The notes beneath the pieces were generated by a model. It made no database searches. It was given only the letters and a program-made list of their open reading frames with translations, and had not been told where the DNA came from. From Alectryocaccomicrobium faecavium (GTDB lineage Bacteria > Bacillota > Clostridia > Christensenellales > Aristaeellaceae): a stretch of DNA of 14,054 nucleotides. The DNA lies in assembly GCA_018713425.1 (NCBI GenBank), contig DVOT01000083.1, positions 1 through 14,054 on the forward strand, read 5' to 3'. A program made the translations under genes and the position numbers. Below, piece after piece: positions 6,864 through 13,920 of the stretch; positions within the stretch are counted from its first letter, which is position 1, and each line of letters opens with the position of its first letter.

Positions 6864-7776
6864 GTATCTCCAACCTTTCTCCCACTGGAATGCGCTTGCC
6901 CAGCAAATAGGCGCGCGCGTCCATCCGCTTGCCGCCGGGCGCCTGGATTTCTTTGAGTTCCACCGCGCCATCCGCGCAGGCCACCACCAGGCCCTGCTTC
7001 GCGTCCGCCGCCAGCACCGTGCCCGGCGCGCCCGCGCCCTCGGCTGCGGCCGCGCGCCAGACCTTCAGCGCGCCCGCGCGCGCGCCTGGCCAGGGATTCA
7101 CCCCGCGCACCAGGTTGACAATTTCCCGCGCGCCGCGCCCAAAATCGATTTCGCCCATGGCCTTATCGAGCATGGGATCATACGTCATCCGCGCCTCGTC
7201 CTGTGGCGTGGGCGCGAGGGTGTTGAGCGCCCCCAGCGTTTCCACCAGCAACTGCGCGCCCAAGAGGCTCAGCCGCTCCGTCAACTCGCCCGCGGTTTCC
7301 TCCGCGCCGATGGGCGTTTCGCGCGAGAGCAGCATGGCCCCCGTGTCCACGCCCGCGTCCGTGAGCATGGTGGTCACGCCCGTTACCGCGTCGCCCTGGA
7401 TAATGGCCCAGTTGATGGGGGCCGCGCCCCTGTGCCGGGGCAAAAGGGAGGCGTGTACGTTCACCGTGCCGAATTTGGGCACGGCCAAGAGCTTTTTCGA
7501 AAGGATCTGGCCAAAGGCCGCCGTGACCGCCACGTCCGGCGCGAGCGCGCGCAAACAATCCAGTCCTTCCTGCGCGCGCAGGCGCTCGAACTGGTACACC
7601 GGCAGGCCCAACTCCAGCGCCTTCGCCTTCACGGGCGGCGGCGCGAGTTTGTGCCCGCGGCCCACGGGCCGGTCGGGCTGCGTGATCACGCCCGCGATGG
7701 TATAGCCCGCCGCGGCCAGCGCCTCCAGCGAGGGCACGGCGAATTCCGGCGTGCCCATGAACACCACGCGCATCAT
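6856..7776 (-). CDS. fmt: Methionyl-tRNA formyltransferase
   Basis: Transfers a formyl group from 10-formyl-tetrahydrofolate to initiator Met-tRNA. The 306-residue protein has the N-terminal formyltransferase domain with the catalytic trio N106, H108 and D144, numbered as in E. coli. They lie in VNVHASLLPRHRGAAP and in AGVDTGAM. The C-terminal OB domain (about 205-306) includes NPWPGA. The start ATGATG overlaps the def stop TGA; the first ATG (7776) gives a 4-nt overlap and lies 9 nt after GGAGGA, and the second (7773) is a possible alternative. The neighbour def removes the same formyl group after translation starts, a classic functional pair. Confidence 0.97.
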   Translation of the reverse strand: MMRVVFMGTPEFAVPSLEALAAAGYTIAGVITQPDRPVGRGHKLAPPPVKAKALELGLPVYQFERLRAQEGLDCLRALAPDVAVTAAFGQILSKKLLAVPKFGTVNVHASLLPRHRGAAPINWAIIQGDAVTGVTTMLTDAGVDTGAMLLSRETPIGAEETAGELTERLSLLGAQLLVETLGALNTLAPTPQDEARMTYDPMLDKAMGEIDFGRGAREIVNLVRGVNPWPGARAGALKVWRAAAAEGAGAPGTVLAADAKQGLVVACADGAVELKEIQAPGGKRMDARAYLLGKRIPVGERLEIHG

Positions 7777-8237
7777 TCTTCCGCGTCCTCCGGCACTTCT
7801 TCGATGATCTTATCCACGTACAGCACGCCGTCCAGATGGTCGATCTCGTGGCACAGCGCTATGGCCAGGAAGCCCTCGCCCACGATTTCTATCGGCTTGC
7901 CGCGCCGGTTCAGCGCGCGCACCGTGACCTTCGCGGGCCGCGCCACCACGCCCCGCTTGCCCGGCACGCTCAGGCAGCCTTCCATCTGGCGCTGCTCGCC
8001 CTCGGTGGAAAGGATTTCGGGATTGACGAGCTCGAGCAGCCCTTCGCCCACATCGATCACCACCACGCGGCGCAAAATGCCCACCTGCGGCGCGGCCAAG
8101 CCCGCGCCATCCGCCGCGTACATGGTTTCGGCCATGTCGTCGAGCAACTGCTTGGTGCGGCGATCCACTTCCGCCACGGGGCGGGCGTGCTTGCGCAGGG
8201 TTTCATCGCCAATTTTGAGTATTTTCCGAATTGCCAT
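7773..8237 (-). CDS. def: Peptide deformylase
   Basis: Metalloenzyme that removes the N-formyl group from nascent proteins. The three family motifs are intact: GAGLAAPQVG (44-53), EGCLSVPG (86-93, metal ligand C88) and HEIDHLDG (130-137, ligands H130 and H134, catalytic E131). With the start MAIRKIL it has 154 residues. I chose the ATG at 8237 because GGAGG sits 6 nt upstream; the ATG at 8243 abuts that GGAGG and would leave no spacing. There are 12 nt between the priA stop and this start. The C-terminus is acidic (EEVPEDAEE). It overlaps fmt by 4 nt. Confidence 0.97.
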   Translation of the reverse strand: MAIRKILKIGDETLRKHARPVAEVDRRTKQLLDDMAETMYAADGAGLAAPQVGILRRVVVIDVGEGLLELVNPEILSTEGEQRQMEGCLSVPGKRGVVARPAKVTVRALNRRGKPIEIVGEGFLAIALCHEIDHLDGVLYVDKIIEEVPEDAEE

Positions 8238-8249
8238 TTCCATCCTCCA

Positions 8250-10454
8250 TCACATCATGTTCGTGGGGTTCACTTCCGCTTCCATGCGCACGCCCGGCGC
8301 GCCCTCGCGCGCCAGGCGCTCCAGCTCCGCCTGAATTTCCCCGGCGTGCCCGCGCGCGTAAAGCTTGAGGAACACGTGGTAGCGGAACAGGCCGTCCAGC
8401 CGGATAACGGGCGCTTCCTTGGCGTGCATGTGGATCAAATCCTCCTGATAGCCCCGCTCCTCGATAAACGCGCGCAGCCGCTCCTCGGCGCGCTGGGCGG
8501 CTTGCGCAGCCGCTTCCGCCTCGGGCGCGGAGGCCACCAGCCGCAAAATCACGGAATAGGGCGGGTATAGCGCGCGGCGGCGGTACACCCGTTCCTGCTC
8601 GTAAAACGCGCGGAAATCCTGCCTGGCCGCCAGCTGAATCACCGGGCTGTCCGGCTCGTAGGTTTGCAGGATCACCAGCCCTTTTTCGCCCGCGCGGCCC
8701 GCGCGGCCCGCCACCTGCGTAATGAGCTGAAACGTGCGCTCGCCCGCCCGGTAGTCCGGCGCGTTGAGCGAGGTATCCGCGGCCACGGCGCCCACCAGCG
8801 TCACGCGCGGGAAATCCAGCCCCTTGGCGATCATCTGCGTGCCGATGAGCACATCCGCCTCACCCGCGGCAAAGGCCTCAAAAATGCGCTCGTGCGCGTC
8901 CTTGGCGCGCGTGGTGTCCCAATCCGCGCGCAAAACGCGCGCCTGGGGGAACAACGCGCGCACCTCTTCTTCCACCTTTTGGGTGCCCGCGCCAAAGAAT
9001 TTGATGAACCGGCTGCCGCATTCCGGACAAATTTTGGGCGGCTTGCGCGTGCGCCCGCAATAGTGGCAGGCGAGCACATCGCCGTTGCGGTGGTAGGTCA
9101 TCGCCAAATCGCAGGCCTCGCACTTTTCCACGTGCCCGCAGGCGCGGCAGGAAACGAACGTGGAATACCCGCGCCGGTTGATAAAGAGAATCGCCTGCCG
9201 CCCCGCCGCGAGACAATCGCGCAGCGCGTTCGCCAGCGCGCCGGAGAAAATCGACGTGTTGCCCCGCGCCAGTTCCCGGCGCATATCCACGATGCGCACC
9301 TCCGGCAGCGGCGCGCCATTGGCCCGGCGCGAAAGTTCCAGCAATGTGAGGCGGTTTTCCGGCCGCACGCCCGGTTGCGCGCGCATAAACGTGCTCACCT
9401 CCGGCGTGGCCGAGCCGAGCACCAGCACGCCGCCCAGCGCGTCCATGCGCGCTTGCGCCACGCGGCGCGCGTCGTAACAGGGCCGCCGCTCGGAGCGGTA
9501 GGTGTGTTCGTGCTCCTCGTCCACCACGATCAGGCCCAGGTTCTCCACCGGCGAAAACACCGCCGAGCGCGCGCCCACCACCACGCGGGCTTCGCCCGAA
9601 GCGACGCGCCGCCACTCGTCGTACCGCTCGCCCGCGCTCAGGCGCGAGTGGATCACCGCCGCGTTTGCAAACCGCGCGCGGAACCAGGAAACCATCTGCG
9701 GCGTGAGCGCGATTTCCGGCACCAGCACGATGGCCCCGCGCCCCAATTCCAGCGCGCGGGCCACCGCGCGCATGTAGACCTCCGTCTTGCCGCTGCCCGT
9801 GACGCCATAGAGCAAAAAGCGCCCGCCGCCGCCCGACAGCGCGGCGTCGATCTCCGCGAACGCTTCCTCCTGCAGGGGGTTGAGTTCCACCCGCGCGCGC
9901 CGTGGCTGCGTTTGCGCATAGGGCGCACGCAGGGTTTCCCGCGGCGCGATGGAAACATAGCCCTTCTTTTCCAGCGCGCGGGCCACGGCCGCGCGCACCG
10001 CGCTCAGCGGCTGCGGCTCGGCCAGGCTGTCCAGCAATTCGCGCTGCAGGGCGGTACACTTTGGCGGATACCCTTCCCGCGCGCGGCGCACAAATAGCTG
10101 CGTCTTCGGCGCTATCCGGTCGCGCCGCGCCTGCGCGGGCAACATCAGCCGGAACGCCTCCGCCAGCGTGCATTGATAGGTCTCGCGCATCCATGTAGCC
10201 AGCGCCAGTTGATCCGCCCGCAGGGCGGCAAAGGGCTCCACGCGGCGCAAAACGGGCTTGAGCTTATCCGCTTCCACCTGCGTTTCTTCCCGCAATTCCA
10301 CCACGAACCCGTCCAGCGTGCGCGGGCCAAAGGGAACCATCACATGCGCGCCCGCCTCCAGCGCCATGCCCTCCGGCACAATATAATCGAATACGCGATC
10401 GACTTCGGCGTTCGCCACGTCCACGATCACGCGGGCATAGCGCTGCTCAGCCAT
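8250..10454 (-). CDS. priA: Primosomal protein N', replication restart helicase
   Basis: 3'-to-5' superfamily 2 DNA helicase that recognises stalled forks and reloads the replisome. The 734-residue protein is full length. It has an N-terminal DNA-binding region (1-about 110), Walker A GVTGSGKT (217-224), DEEH (312-315) and GSATP (347-351). Eight zinc-binding cysteines follow at 436, 439, 445, 448, 463, 466, 476 and 479. GTQMIAKG (538-545) and QVAGRAGR (580-587) mark the second helicase lobe. The ATG overlaps the coaBC stop by 8 nt (ATGGCTGA). All expected catalytic and zinc residues are present, so it should be active. Confidence 0.97.
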   Translation of the reverse strand: MAEQRYARVIVDVANAEVDRVFDYIVPEGMALEAGAHVMVPFGPRTLDGFVVELREETQVEADKLKPVLRRVEPFAALRADQLALATWMRETYQCTLAEAFRLMLPAQARRDRIAPKTQLFVRRAREGYPPKCTALQRELLDSLAEPQPLSAVRAAVARALEKKGYVSIAPRETLRAPYAQTQPRRARVELNPLQEEAFAEIDAALSGGGGRFLLYGVTGSGKTEVYMRAVARALELGRGAIVLVPEIALTPQMVSWFRARFANAAVIHSRLSAGERYDEWRRVASGEARVVVGARSAVFSPVENLGLIVVDEEHEHTYRSERRPCYDARRVAQARMDALGGVLVLGSATPEVSTFMRAQPGVRPENRLTLLELSRRANGAPLPEVRIVDMRRELARGNTSIFSGALANALRDCLAAGRQAILFINRRGYSTFVSCRACGHVEKCEACDLAMTYHRNGDVLACHYCGRTRKPPKICPECGSRFIKFFGAGTQKVEEEVRALFPQARVLRADWDTTRAKDAHERIFEAFAAGEADVLIGTQMIAKGLDFPRVTLVGAVAADTSLNAPDYRAGERTFQLITQVAGRAGRAGEKGLVILQTYEPDSPVIQLAARQDFRAFYEQERVYRRRALYPPYSVILRLVASAPEAEAAAQAAQRAEERLRAFIEERGYQEDLIHMHAKEAPVIRLDGLFRYHVFLKLYARGHAGEIQAELERLAREGAPGVRMEAEVNPTNMM

Positions 10455-11637
10455 GCCGCAGTTCCTTTACGCAATCGAGAATCCGCTCGGCCAGTTCGCC
10501 CTTGGCGCACAGGGGCACCTCGGTTTCGCCCGCGCGCGTGATGAGCAGGGCGCAATTGGTGTCCGTGCCAAAGCCCGCGCCGGGCACGGTCACATCGTTG
10601 GCCACGATGAGATCGGCGTTTTTGCGCAAAAGCTTGCCGCGCGCGTTTTCGCGCAGGTCGTTGGTTTCGGCGGCAAAGGCCACCAGAATCTGTCCTTCCC
10701 GCTTGGCCTCGCCCAGGGCGCGCGCCACATCCGGGTTGGCGGCCAAATCCAGGCGCATGCCCTCGCCGCTCTTTTTGATTTTGCTCTGCGCGTACTGAGC
10801 GGGCCGGAAATCCGCGGGCGCGGCGGCCTGAATCACCACGTCCGCCTCGGGCGCGCGCCGCAGAGCGGCCTCGTAGAGATCGCGCGTGGTGGTGATGTTC
10901 ACCACTTCCACGCCCACCGGCGGCGCGAGCTCCACCGGCCCGGAAAGCAGCGTCACCGCTGCGCCCCGGTTGCGCGCCGCGCGGGCGATGGCATAGCCCA
11001 TCTTGCCCGTGGAGCGGTTGGAAACATAGCGCACCGGATCGGCGAATTCGCGTGTGGGCCCGGCGGTGACCAGCACCTTCAGCCCCGCGAAATCGCGCCT
11101 GCCGTCCGCCAGGGCGTCGATCGCGTCCAAAATGGTCGCGGGCTCTTCCATGCGGCCCACGTCCTCATCCCCGCAGGCGAGATGGCCCCGCCCCGGGCCG
11201 ATCATGGCCACGCCGCGGCGCTTGAGCGCGGCCACGTTTTCCTGCACGACCGCGTTTTTCCACATGTTGCCGTTCATGGCCGGGGCCAGCAGCACCGGGC
11301 AGGGCGCGGCCAAAAGCGCGGTGGAAAGCAAATCGTCCGCGATGCCGCCGGCGTATTTGCCAATCAAATTGGCTGTGGCGGGCGCGACCACGAACACATC
11401 CGCGAACTTGGCCAGCGAAATGTGCCCCATCTCCCACGGCCGCTCGAACAGATCGCGCTCCACCCGGTGACCGGTGAGCGATTCGAAGGTGAGCGGCGCG
11501 ACAAATTGGCAGGCGCTGCGCGTCATCACCACGCGCACGTCTGCCCCCGCTTTTTTCAGCCGGCTGACGAGGTCCGCCGCCTTGTAGGCGGCGATGCCCC
11601 CCGTCACGCCCAGGGCGATGTTTTTGCCCGAAAGCAT
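10447..11637 (-). CDS. coaBC: Bifunctional phosphopantothenoylcysteine decarboxylase / phosphopantothenate-cysteine ligase
   Basis: Performs two consecutive steps of coenzyme A synthesis: joining 4'-phosphopantothenate to cysteine (CoaB), then FMN-dependent decarboxylation (CoaC). The 396-residue protein has CoaC first: GVTGGIAAYK (10-19), H72, PAMN (119-122) and HLACGDEDVGRM (C155). CoaB follows from about residue 185: AGPTRE (192-197), SNRSTGKMG (206-214, N207), AAAPADFRP (271-279) and a Lys cluster, SKIKKSG (285-291). The stretch AAAPADFRP is unusual where I would expect AAAVxDYRP. The start lies 1 nt after the rpoZ stop and the end overlaps priA by 8 nt. Confidence 0.96.
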   Translation of the reverse strand: MLSGKNIALGVTGGIAAYKAADLVSRLKKAGADVRVVMTRSACQFVAPLTFESLTGHRVERDLFERPWEMGHISLAKFADVFVVAPATANLIGKYAGGIADDLLSTALLAAPCPVLLAPAMNGNMWKNAVVQENVAALKRRGVAMIGPGRGHLACGDEDVGRMEEPATILDAIDALADGRRDFAGLKVLVTAGPTREFADPVRYVSNRSTGKMGYAIARAARNRGAAVTLLSGPVELAPPVGVEVVNITTTRDLYEAALRRAPEADVVIQAAAPADFRPAQYAQSKIKKSGEGMRLDLAANPDVARALGEAKREGQILVAFAAETNDLRENARGKLLRKNADLIVANDVTVPGAGFGTDTNCALLITRAGETEVPLCAKGELAERILDCVKELRHG

Positions 11638-11638
11638 A

Positions 11639-11857
11639 TTATTTGTCCTCTTCCTCGTCTTCCGGATTGCGCTCGTAAGTGATCAAGCCGCGGTTGATTT
11701 CCTCGATGGCGATGGACAGCGGCTTGGTCTCCTTGGTATCGATCAAAGGCGCGCTGCCGTCGATGAGTTCGCGGGCGCGCTTGCTCGCTTCCACGGCCAG
11801 CGTGTAGCGGCAATCCACTTTTTGCAGCAGTTCGCCAATCGGCGGATCGATCAACAT
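11639..11857 (-). CDS. rpoZ: DNA-directed RNA polymerase omega subunit
   Basis: Small RNA polymerase subunit that helps fold and hold the beta-prime subunit. The 72-residue protein has the family pattern: a start like MLIDPPIGELL, KVDCRYTLAVEASKRAREL in the first helices, and KPLSIAIEEI followed by an acidic tail (EDEEEDK). It lies directly after gmk, as in many bacteria. The ATG overlaps the gmk stop by 7 nt (ATGTTGA), and AGGAGG lies 10 nt upstream. It is short but unambiguous from pattern and context. Confidence 0.95.
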   Translation of the reverse strand: MLIDPPIGELLQKVDCRYTLAVEASKRARELIDGSAPLIDTKETKPLSIAIEEINRGLITYERNPEDEEEDK

Positions 11858-12486
11858 ATGGTTTCTACCTCCTCATAGCCATTTAGCAATGCTTCGATTT
11901 TGCCTCGCTGCCGCGCGAGGGCAAATTCCTCGGGATCTTCCGCGCGGATCACGCGCAGCAAATCCCGCGCGGCGGCTTCCCGCTCGCCATTTTCAATGGC
12001 GTAGTCGAACTTCAGGCCTTCTTCCAGCTCGTGATAGGCATTCTTCAGCCGCACGGTCACATCCTTGAGCGGATCGCGCGCGCGAGAGATCAGGCGGCTC
12101 TTCAACGCCTGCCAGCTGGGCGGCAGCACGAAGATGCGGATGGTATCGCTGCGGCGCAGCTTCACCTGCGCGCTGCCCTGCACGTCGATTTCCAAAATCG
12201 CGCTCCGCCCCGCCGCCAGCGCCCGCTCCACCGGCTCGCACGGCGTGCCATAGCGGTGCCCGTGTACGCTCGCCCACTCGAAAAAGGCGTCTTCGCGCAC
12301 CATCTGGTCGAAGCGCGCCTCCGAAATGTAATGGTAGTTCACGCCGTCCTTTTCCCCCGGGCGCACCTCGCGCGTGGTGCAGGAAATGGAGAGGAACAGG
12401 GAAGGATCCATCGCGCACGCCAAATCCACCAGCGTACCCTTGCCCACGCCCGCCGGGCCGGATACGGTATACAGCCGGCCCATCAT
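11851..12486 (-). CDS. gmk: Guanylate kinase
   Basis: Phosphorylates GMP to GDP with ATP, feeding GTP and (p)ppGpp pools. With the start MMGRLYTVSG the protein has 211 residues. It shows the P-loop GPAGVGKGT (10-18), the GMP-binding segment TTREVRPGE (37-45), YHYIS (51-55), FFEWASVHGHRYGTP (68-82) and LEIDVQG (98-104). The P-loop carries Ala where most homologues have Ser (GPSGVGKG), and the GMP loop reads HGHRYGTP rather than the commoner HGNYYGTP. The first ATG (12486) overlaps the remA stop by 4 nt; the second (12483) is also possible. The frame is open back to 12561, but that part lies over remA and adds a non-homologous Arg/Gly-rich segment. Confidence 0.96.
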   Translation of the reverse strand: MMGRLYTVSGPAGVGKGTLVDLACAMDPSLFLSISCTTREVRPGEKDGVNYHYISEARFDQMVREDAFFEWASVHGHRYGTPCEPVERALAAGRSAILEIDVQGSAQVKLRRSDTIRIFVLPPSWQALKSRLISRARDPLKDVTVRLKNAYHELEEGLKFDYAIENGEREAAARDLLRVIRAEDPEEFALARQRGKIEALLNGYEEVETIC

Positions 12487-12755
12487 TCTTCCTCGTCCTC
12501 CATGGCGGCTGCGTCCTTCGCGTCCAGCCGGTGGGCGACCGTTTCCGGCTGCACGGCGCAAAGGATCACGTGCTCGCTGTCTGTAATGATCACCGCGCGG
12601 GTGCGGCGGCCATAGGTCGCGTCGATCAGCTTGCCCGAATCGCGCGCGTCCTGGATGATGCGCTTGATCGGCGCGCTTTCCGGGCTGACGATCGCGACCA
12701 TACGGTTTGCGGATACGATGTTGCCAAAGCCAATGTTGATGAATTTGATGGCCAT
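12483..12755 (-). CDS. remA: RemA family (DUF370) DNA-binding regulator
   Basis: In B. subtilis RemA is a ring-forming DNA-binding activator of biofilm matrix and osmoprotection genes. This 90-residue protein opens with MAIKFINIGFGNIV, then VSPESAPIKRI, DATYGRRTRAV and QPETVAHR, all strong family blocks, and ends in an acidic tail (MEDEEE). GAGGAGG precedes the ATG at 12755. It lies between yicC and gmk as in Bacillus (ylzA), 33 nt after the yicC stop, and overlaps gmk by 4 nt. The targets in this organism cannot be told from the window; a matrix role is inference from the family. Confidence 0.94.
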   Translation of the reverse strand: MAIKFINIGFGNIVSANRMVAIVSPESAPIKRIIQDARDSGKLIDATYGRRTRAVIITDSEHVILCAVQPETVAHRLDAKDAAAMEDEEE

Positions 12756-12788
12756 GCCATTCCTCCTCGTGCTTCGTTCCTCCGCCTG

Positions 12789-13661
12789 CTACTCCACGTT
12801 TTGCAATTGTTCGCGCAGTTTTTCAATTTCGCTCTTCATCTCGAGCGCGGCGCGGGTGATGGGGATGTCCTGCGATTTGGAGGAAATCGTGTTCGCTTCC
12901 CGGTTGAATTCCTGCACCAGGAAATCCAGCTTACGCCCCACTGGCTCAGCCGCGGCGAGCAACTCGCCCAGTTGCGCGATGTGGCTCTTAAGCCGGGCGA
13001 TTTCCTCGGAAATGTCGCTGCGGTCCGCCATCAGGGCCACTTCGGCGGCCAGGCGCTCTTCGTCCACGGGCGCTTCCAGCAGCGCGGATACGCGCTCGCG
13101 CAGTTTCGCGTGGTATTCCGCCACCGTTTCCGGCGCGCGGCGCTCGATCGCCTCCAGCGCCCGCGCGATGGTTTGCCCGCGGCGGGCCAAATCCGCCGCC
13201 ATGGCCGCGCCTTCCCGCTCGCGCATGGCCAGCAATTCGCGCAGGGCGGGCTCCATCGCCGCGCGCAACAGCGCCGTTACGGCCTCGCGGTCCTCCTCGG
13301 CTTCCTGCACGCTCACCACGTCCGCCAACTGAGAAAGCTCCAGCGCCGTAACGTCCAGCCGCGCGCCGCTCAAGCGGGCGATTTCCTCCAGCGCCTTCTT
13401 GTGCGCCGATAGCATCGCCGGATCCACCAGCACGGTGCGCGCGTCCTCCCGCAGGTTCTGGTAGCTGATGTACACGTCCACATGCCCGCGCGCCAGCCGT
13501 TCGCCCAGGACCCGGCGCGCCTCTTCCTCCAAAAACGAAAGGCTGCGGGGCATGCGGAAGGCGACATCCAGAAAGCGGTGGTTCACGCTCTTGAGTTCCA
13601 CCGTCATCTGCCGCCCGTCGATCTGCGCGCTGCCGCGCCCGTATCCCGTCATGCTGCGCAT
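12789..13661 (-). CDS. yicC: YicC family endoribonuclease (YloC)
   Basis: E. coli YicC and its B. subtilis homologue YloC are reported endoribonucleases; the E. coli protein acts on the small RNA RyhB. This 290-residue protein has the typical N-terminus (SMTGYGRG, 3-10, then SVNHRFLD, 25-32), a long Ala/Glu/Arg-rich helical middle, and the conserved C-terminal domain: SDISEEIARLKSHI, GRKLDFLVQEFNREANTI and SKS. The ATG at 13661 follows GGAGGA at good spacing, downstream of a TATAAT-type promoter (13685-13693). It is the first gene of the cluster. The active-site residues are not well enough known to me to check one by one. Confidence 0.95.
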   Translation of the reverse strand: MRSMTGYGRGSAQIDGRQMTVELKSVNHRFLDVAFRMPRSLSFLEEEARRVLGERLARGHVDVYISYQNLREDARTVLVDPAMLSAHKKALEEIARLSGARLDVTALELSQLADVVSVQEAEEDREAVTALLRAAMEPALRELLAMREREGAAMAADLARRGQTIARALEAIERRAPETVAEYHAKLRERVSALLEAPVDEERLAAEVALMADRSDISEEIARLKSHIAQLGELLAAAEPVGRKLDFLVQEFNREANTISSKSQDIPITRAALEMKSEIEKLREQLQNVE

Positions 13662-13684
13662 TGTACCATCCTCCGTATCTTTCT

Positions 13685-13713
13685 ATTATAGCACACTTTT
13701 TTCGCTTTCGCCA
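13685..13713 (-). promoter_or_regulatory. Extended -10 promoter for yicC and the operon
   Basis: The minus strand reads TGC TATAAT: a perfect -10 (13685-13690) with the extended TG motif one base upstream (13692-13693). The best -35 at 17-nt spacing is TGGCGA (13708-13713), only 3 of 6 matches, so the extended -10 probably compensates. The start should fall near 13678, giving a leader of about 17 nt with GGAGGA before the yicC ATG. It is the only good minus-strand promoter I see upstream of the fourteen genes. Confidence 0.75.
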
Positions 13714-13776
13714 TTCCGGCAGGAAATTTTCGCGTTAAACGCGCGCAATGCGTTGCTACTCAGCGCCCCCTGCCCC

Positions 13777-13801
13777 GGGGTTGTTAAGGCGCCGCAACCC
13801 C
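13777..13801. repeat. Inverted repeat upstream of the yicC promoter
   Basis: GGGGTTG (13777-13783) pairs with CAACCCC (13795-13801) over an 11-nt loop. A competing dyad, TTAAGG (13783-13788) with CCTTAA (13800-13805), overlaps it, so the two folds exclude each other. There is no T-run on either side. It lies about 65-90 bp upstream of the promoter -35 and could be an operator or part of an intergenic repeat; nothing in the sequence decides. Confidence 0.5.
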
Positions 13802-13850
13802 TTAAGCTTCAATCGTCCCCGGCGGCGTGCACGGCGGATTCGTCAGAGTA

Positions 13851-13885
13851 TTGACAAAGTCTCAGAAGAACGAGGCTTTGATCAG
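13851..13885 (+). other. Stem-loop immediately before a terminator
   Basis: TTGACAAAGTCTC (13851-13863) pairs with GAGGCTTTGATCAG (13872-13885) around the loop AGAAGAAC. The stem has 13 pairs, two of them G-T wobbles, and one bulged A. The last three bases (CAG) also begin the terminator stem at 13883, so full extension of one competes with the other. This arrangement recalls an RNA with an attenuator or a small RNA 3' end, but I see no gene or clear promoter on the plus strand that would make it. Confidence 0.5.
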
Positions 13886-13920
13886 AAATGACGGCGTGTA
13901 CGTCATTTCTGGCATTTTTT
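13883..13920 (+). terminator. Rho-independent terminator, plus strand
   Basis: A perfect 11-bp stem, CAGAAATGACG (13883-13893) with CGTCATTTCTG (13901-13911), has a 7-nt loop and is followed by GCA and six T's (13915-13920). The T-run is on the plus strand, so it would stop rightward transcription. The only annotated gene to the left is yicC on the opposite strand, so the transcript it ends is unknown. Confidence 0.7.

Noticed and set aside
6864..6971. Upstream extension of rsmB; similar extensions of prpC (to 4643), prkC (to 3844) and gmk (to 12561)
   Set aside because: Each extension lies inside the preceding gene, is unlike the protein family, and a well-placed ribosome site precedes the internal start chosen.
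10382..10387. TATAAT on the plus strand inside priA
   Set aside because: There is no acceptable -35 at 16-18 nt and no plus-strand gene; the bases encode DYIV of PriA.
5508..11682. Other long plus-strand frames (5508-6956, 6793-8334, 8664-10097, 10453-11682)
   Set aside because: All lie antisense to intact conserved genes, have the same His/Arg/Gln-rich composition, and cross gene boundaries without regard to domain structure.
13468..13854. 128-residue plus-strand frame ending just before the terminator
   Set aside because: Its first half is antisense to yicC, it has no ribosome site and no recognisable domain. The position of its stop before the terminator is suggestive but not enough to call a gene.
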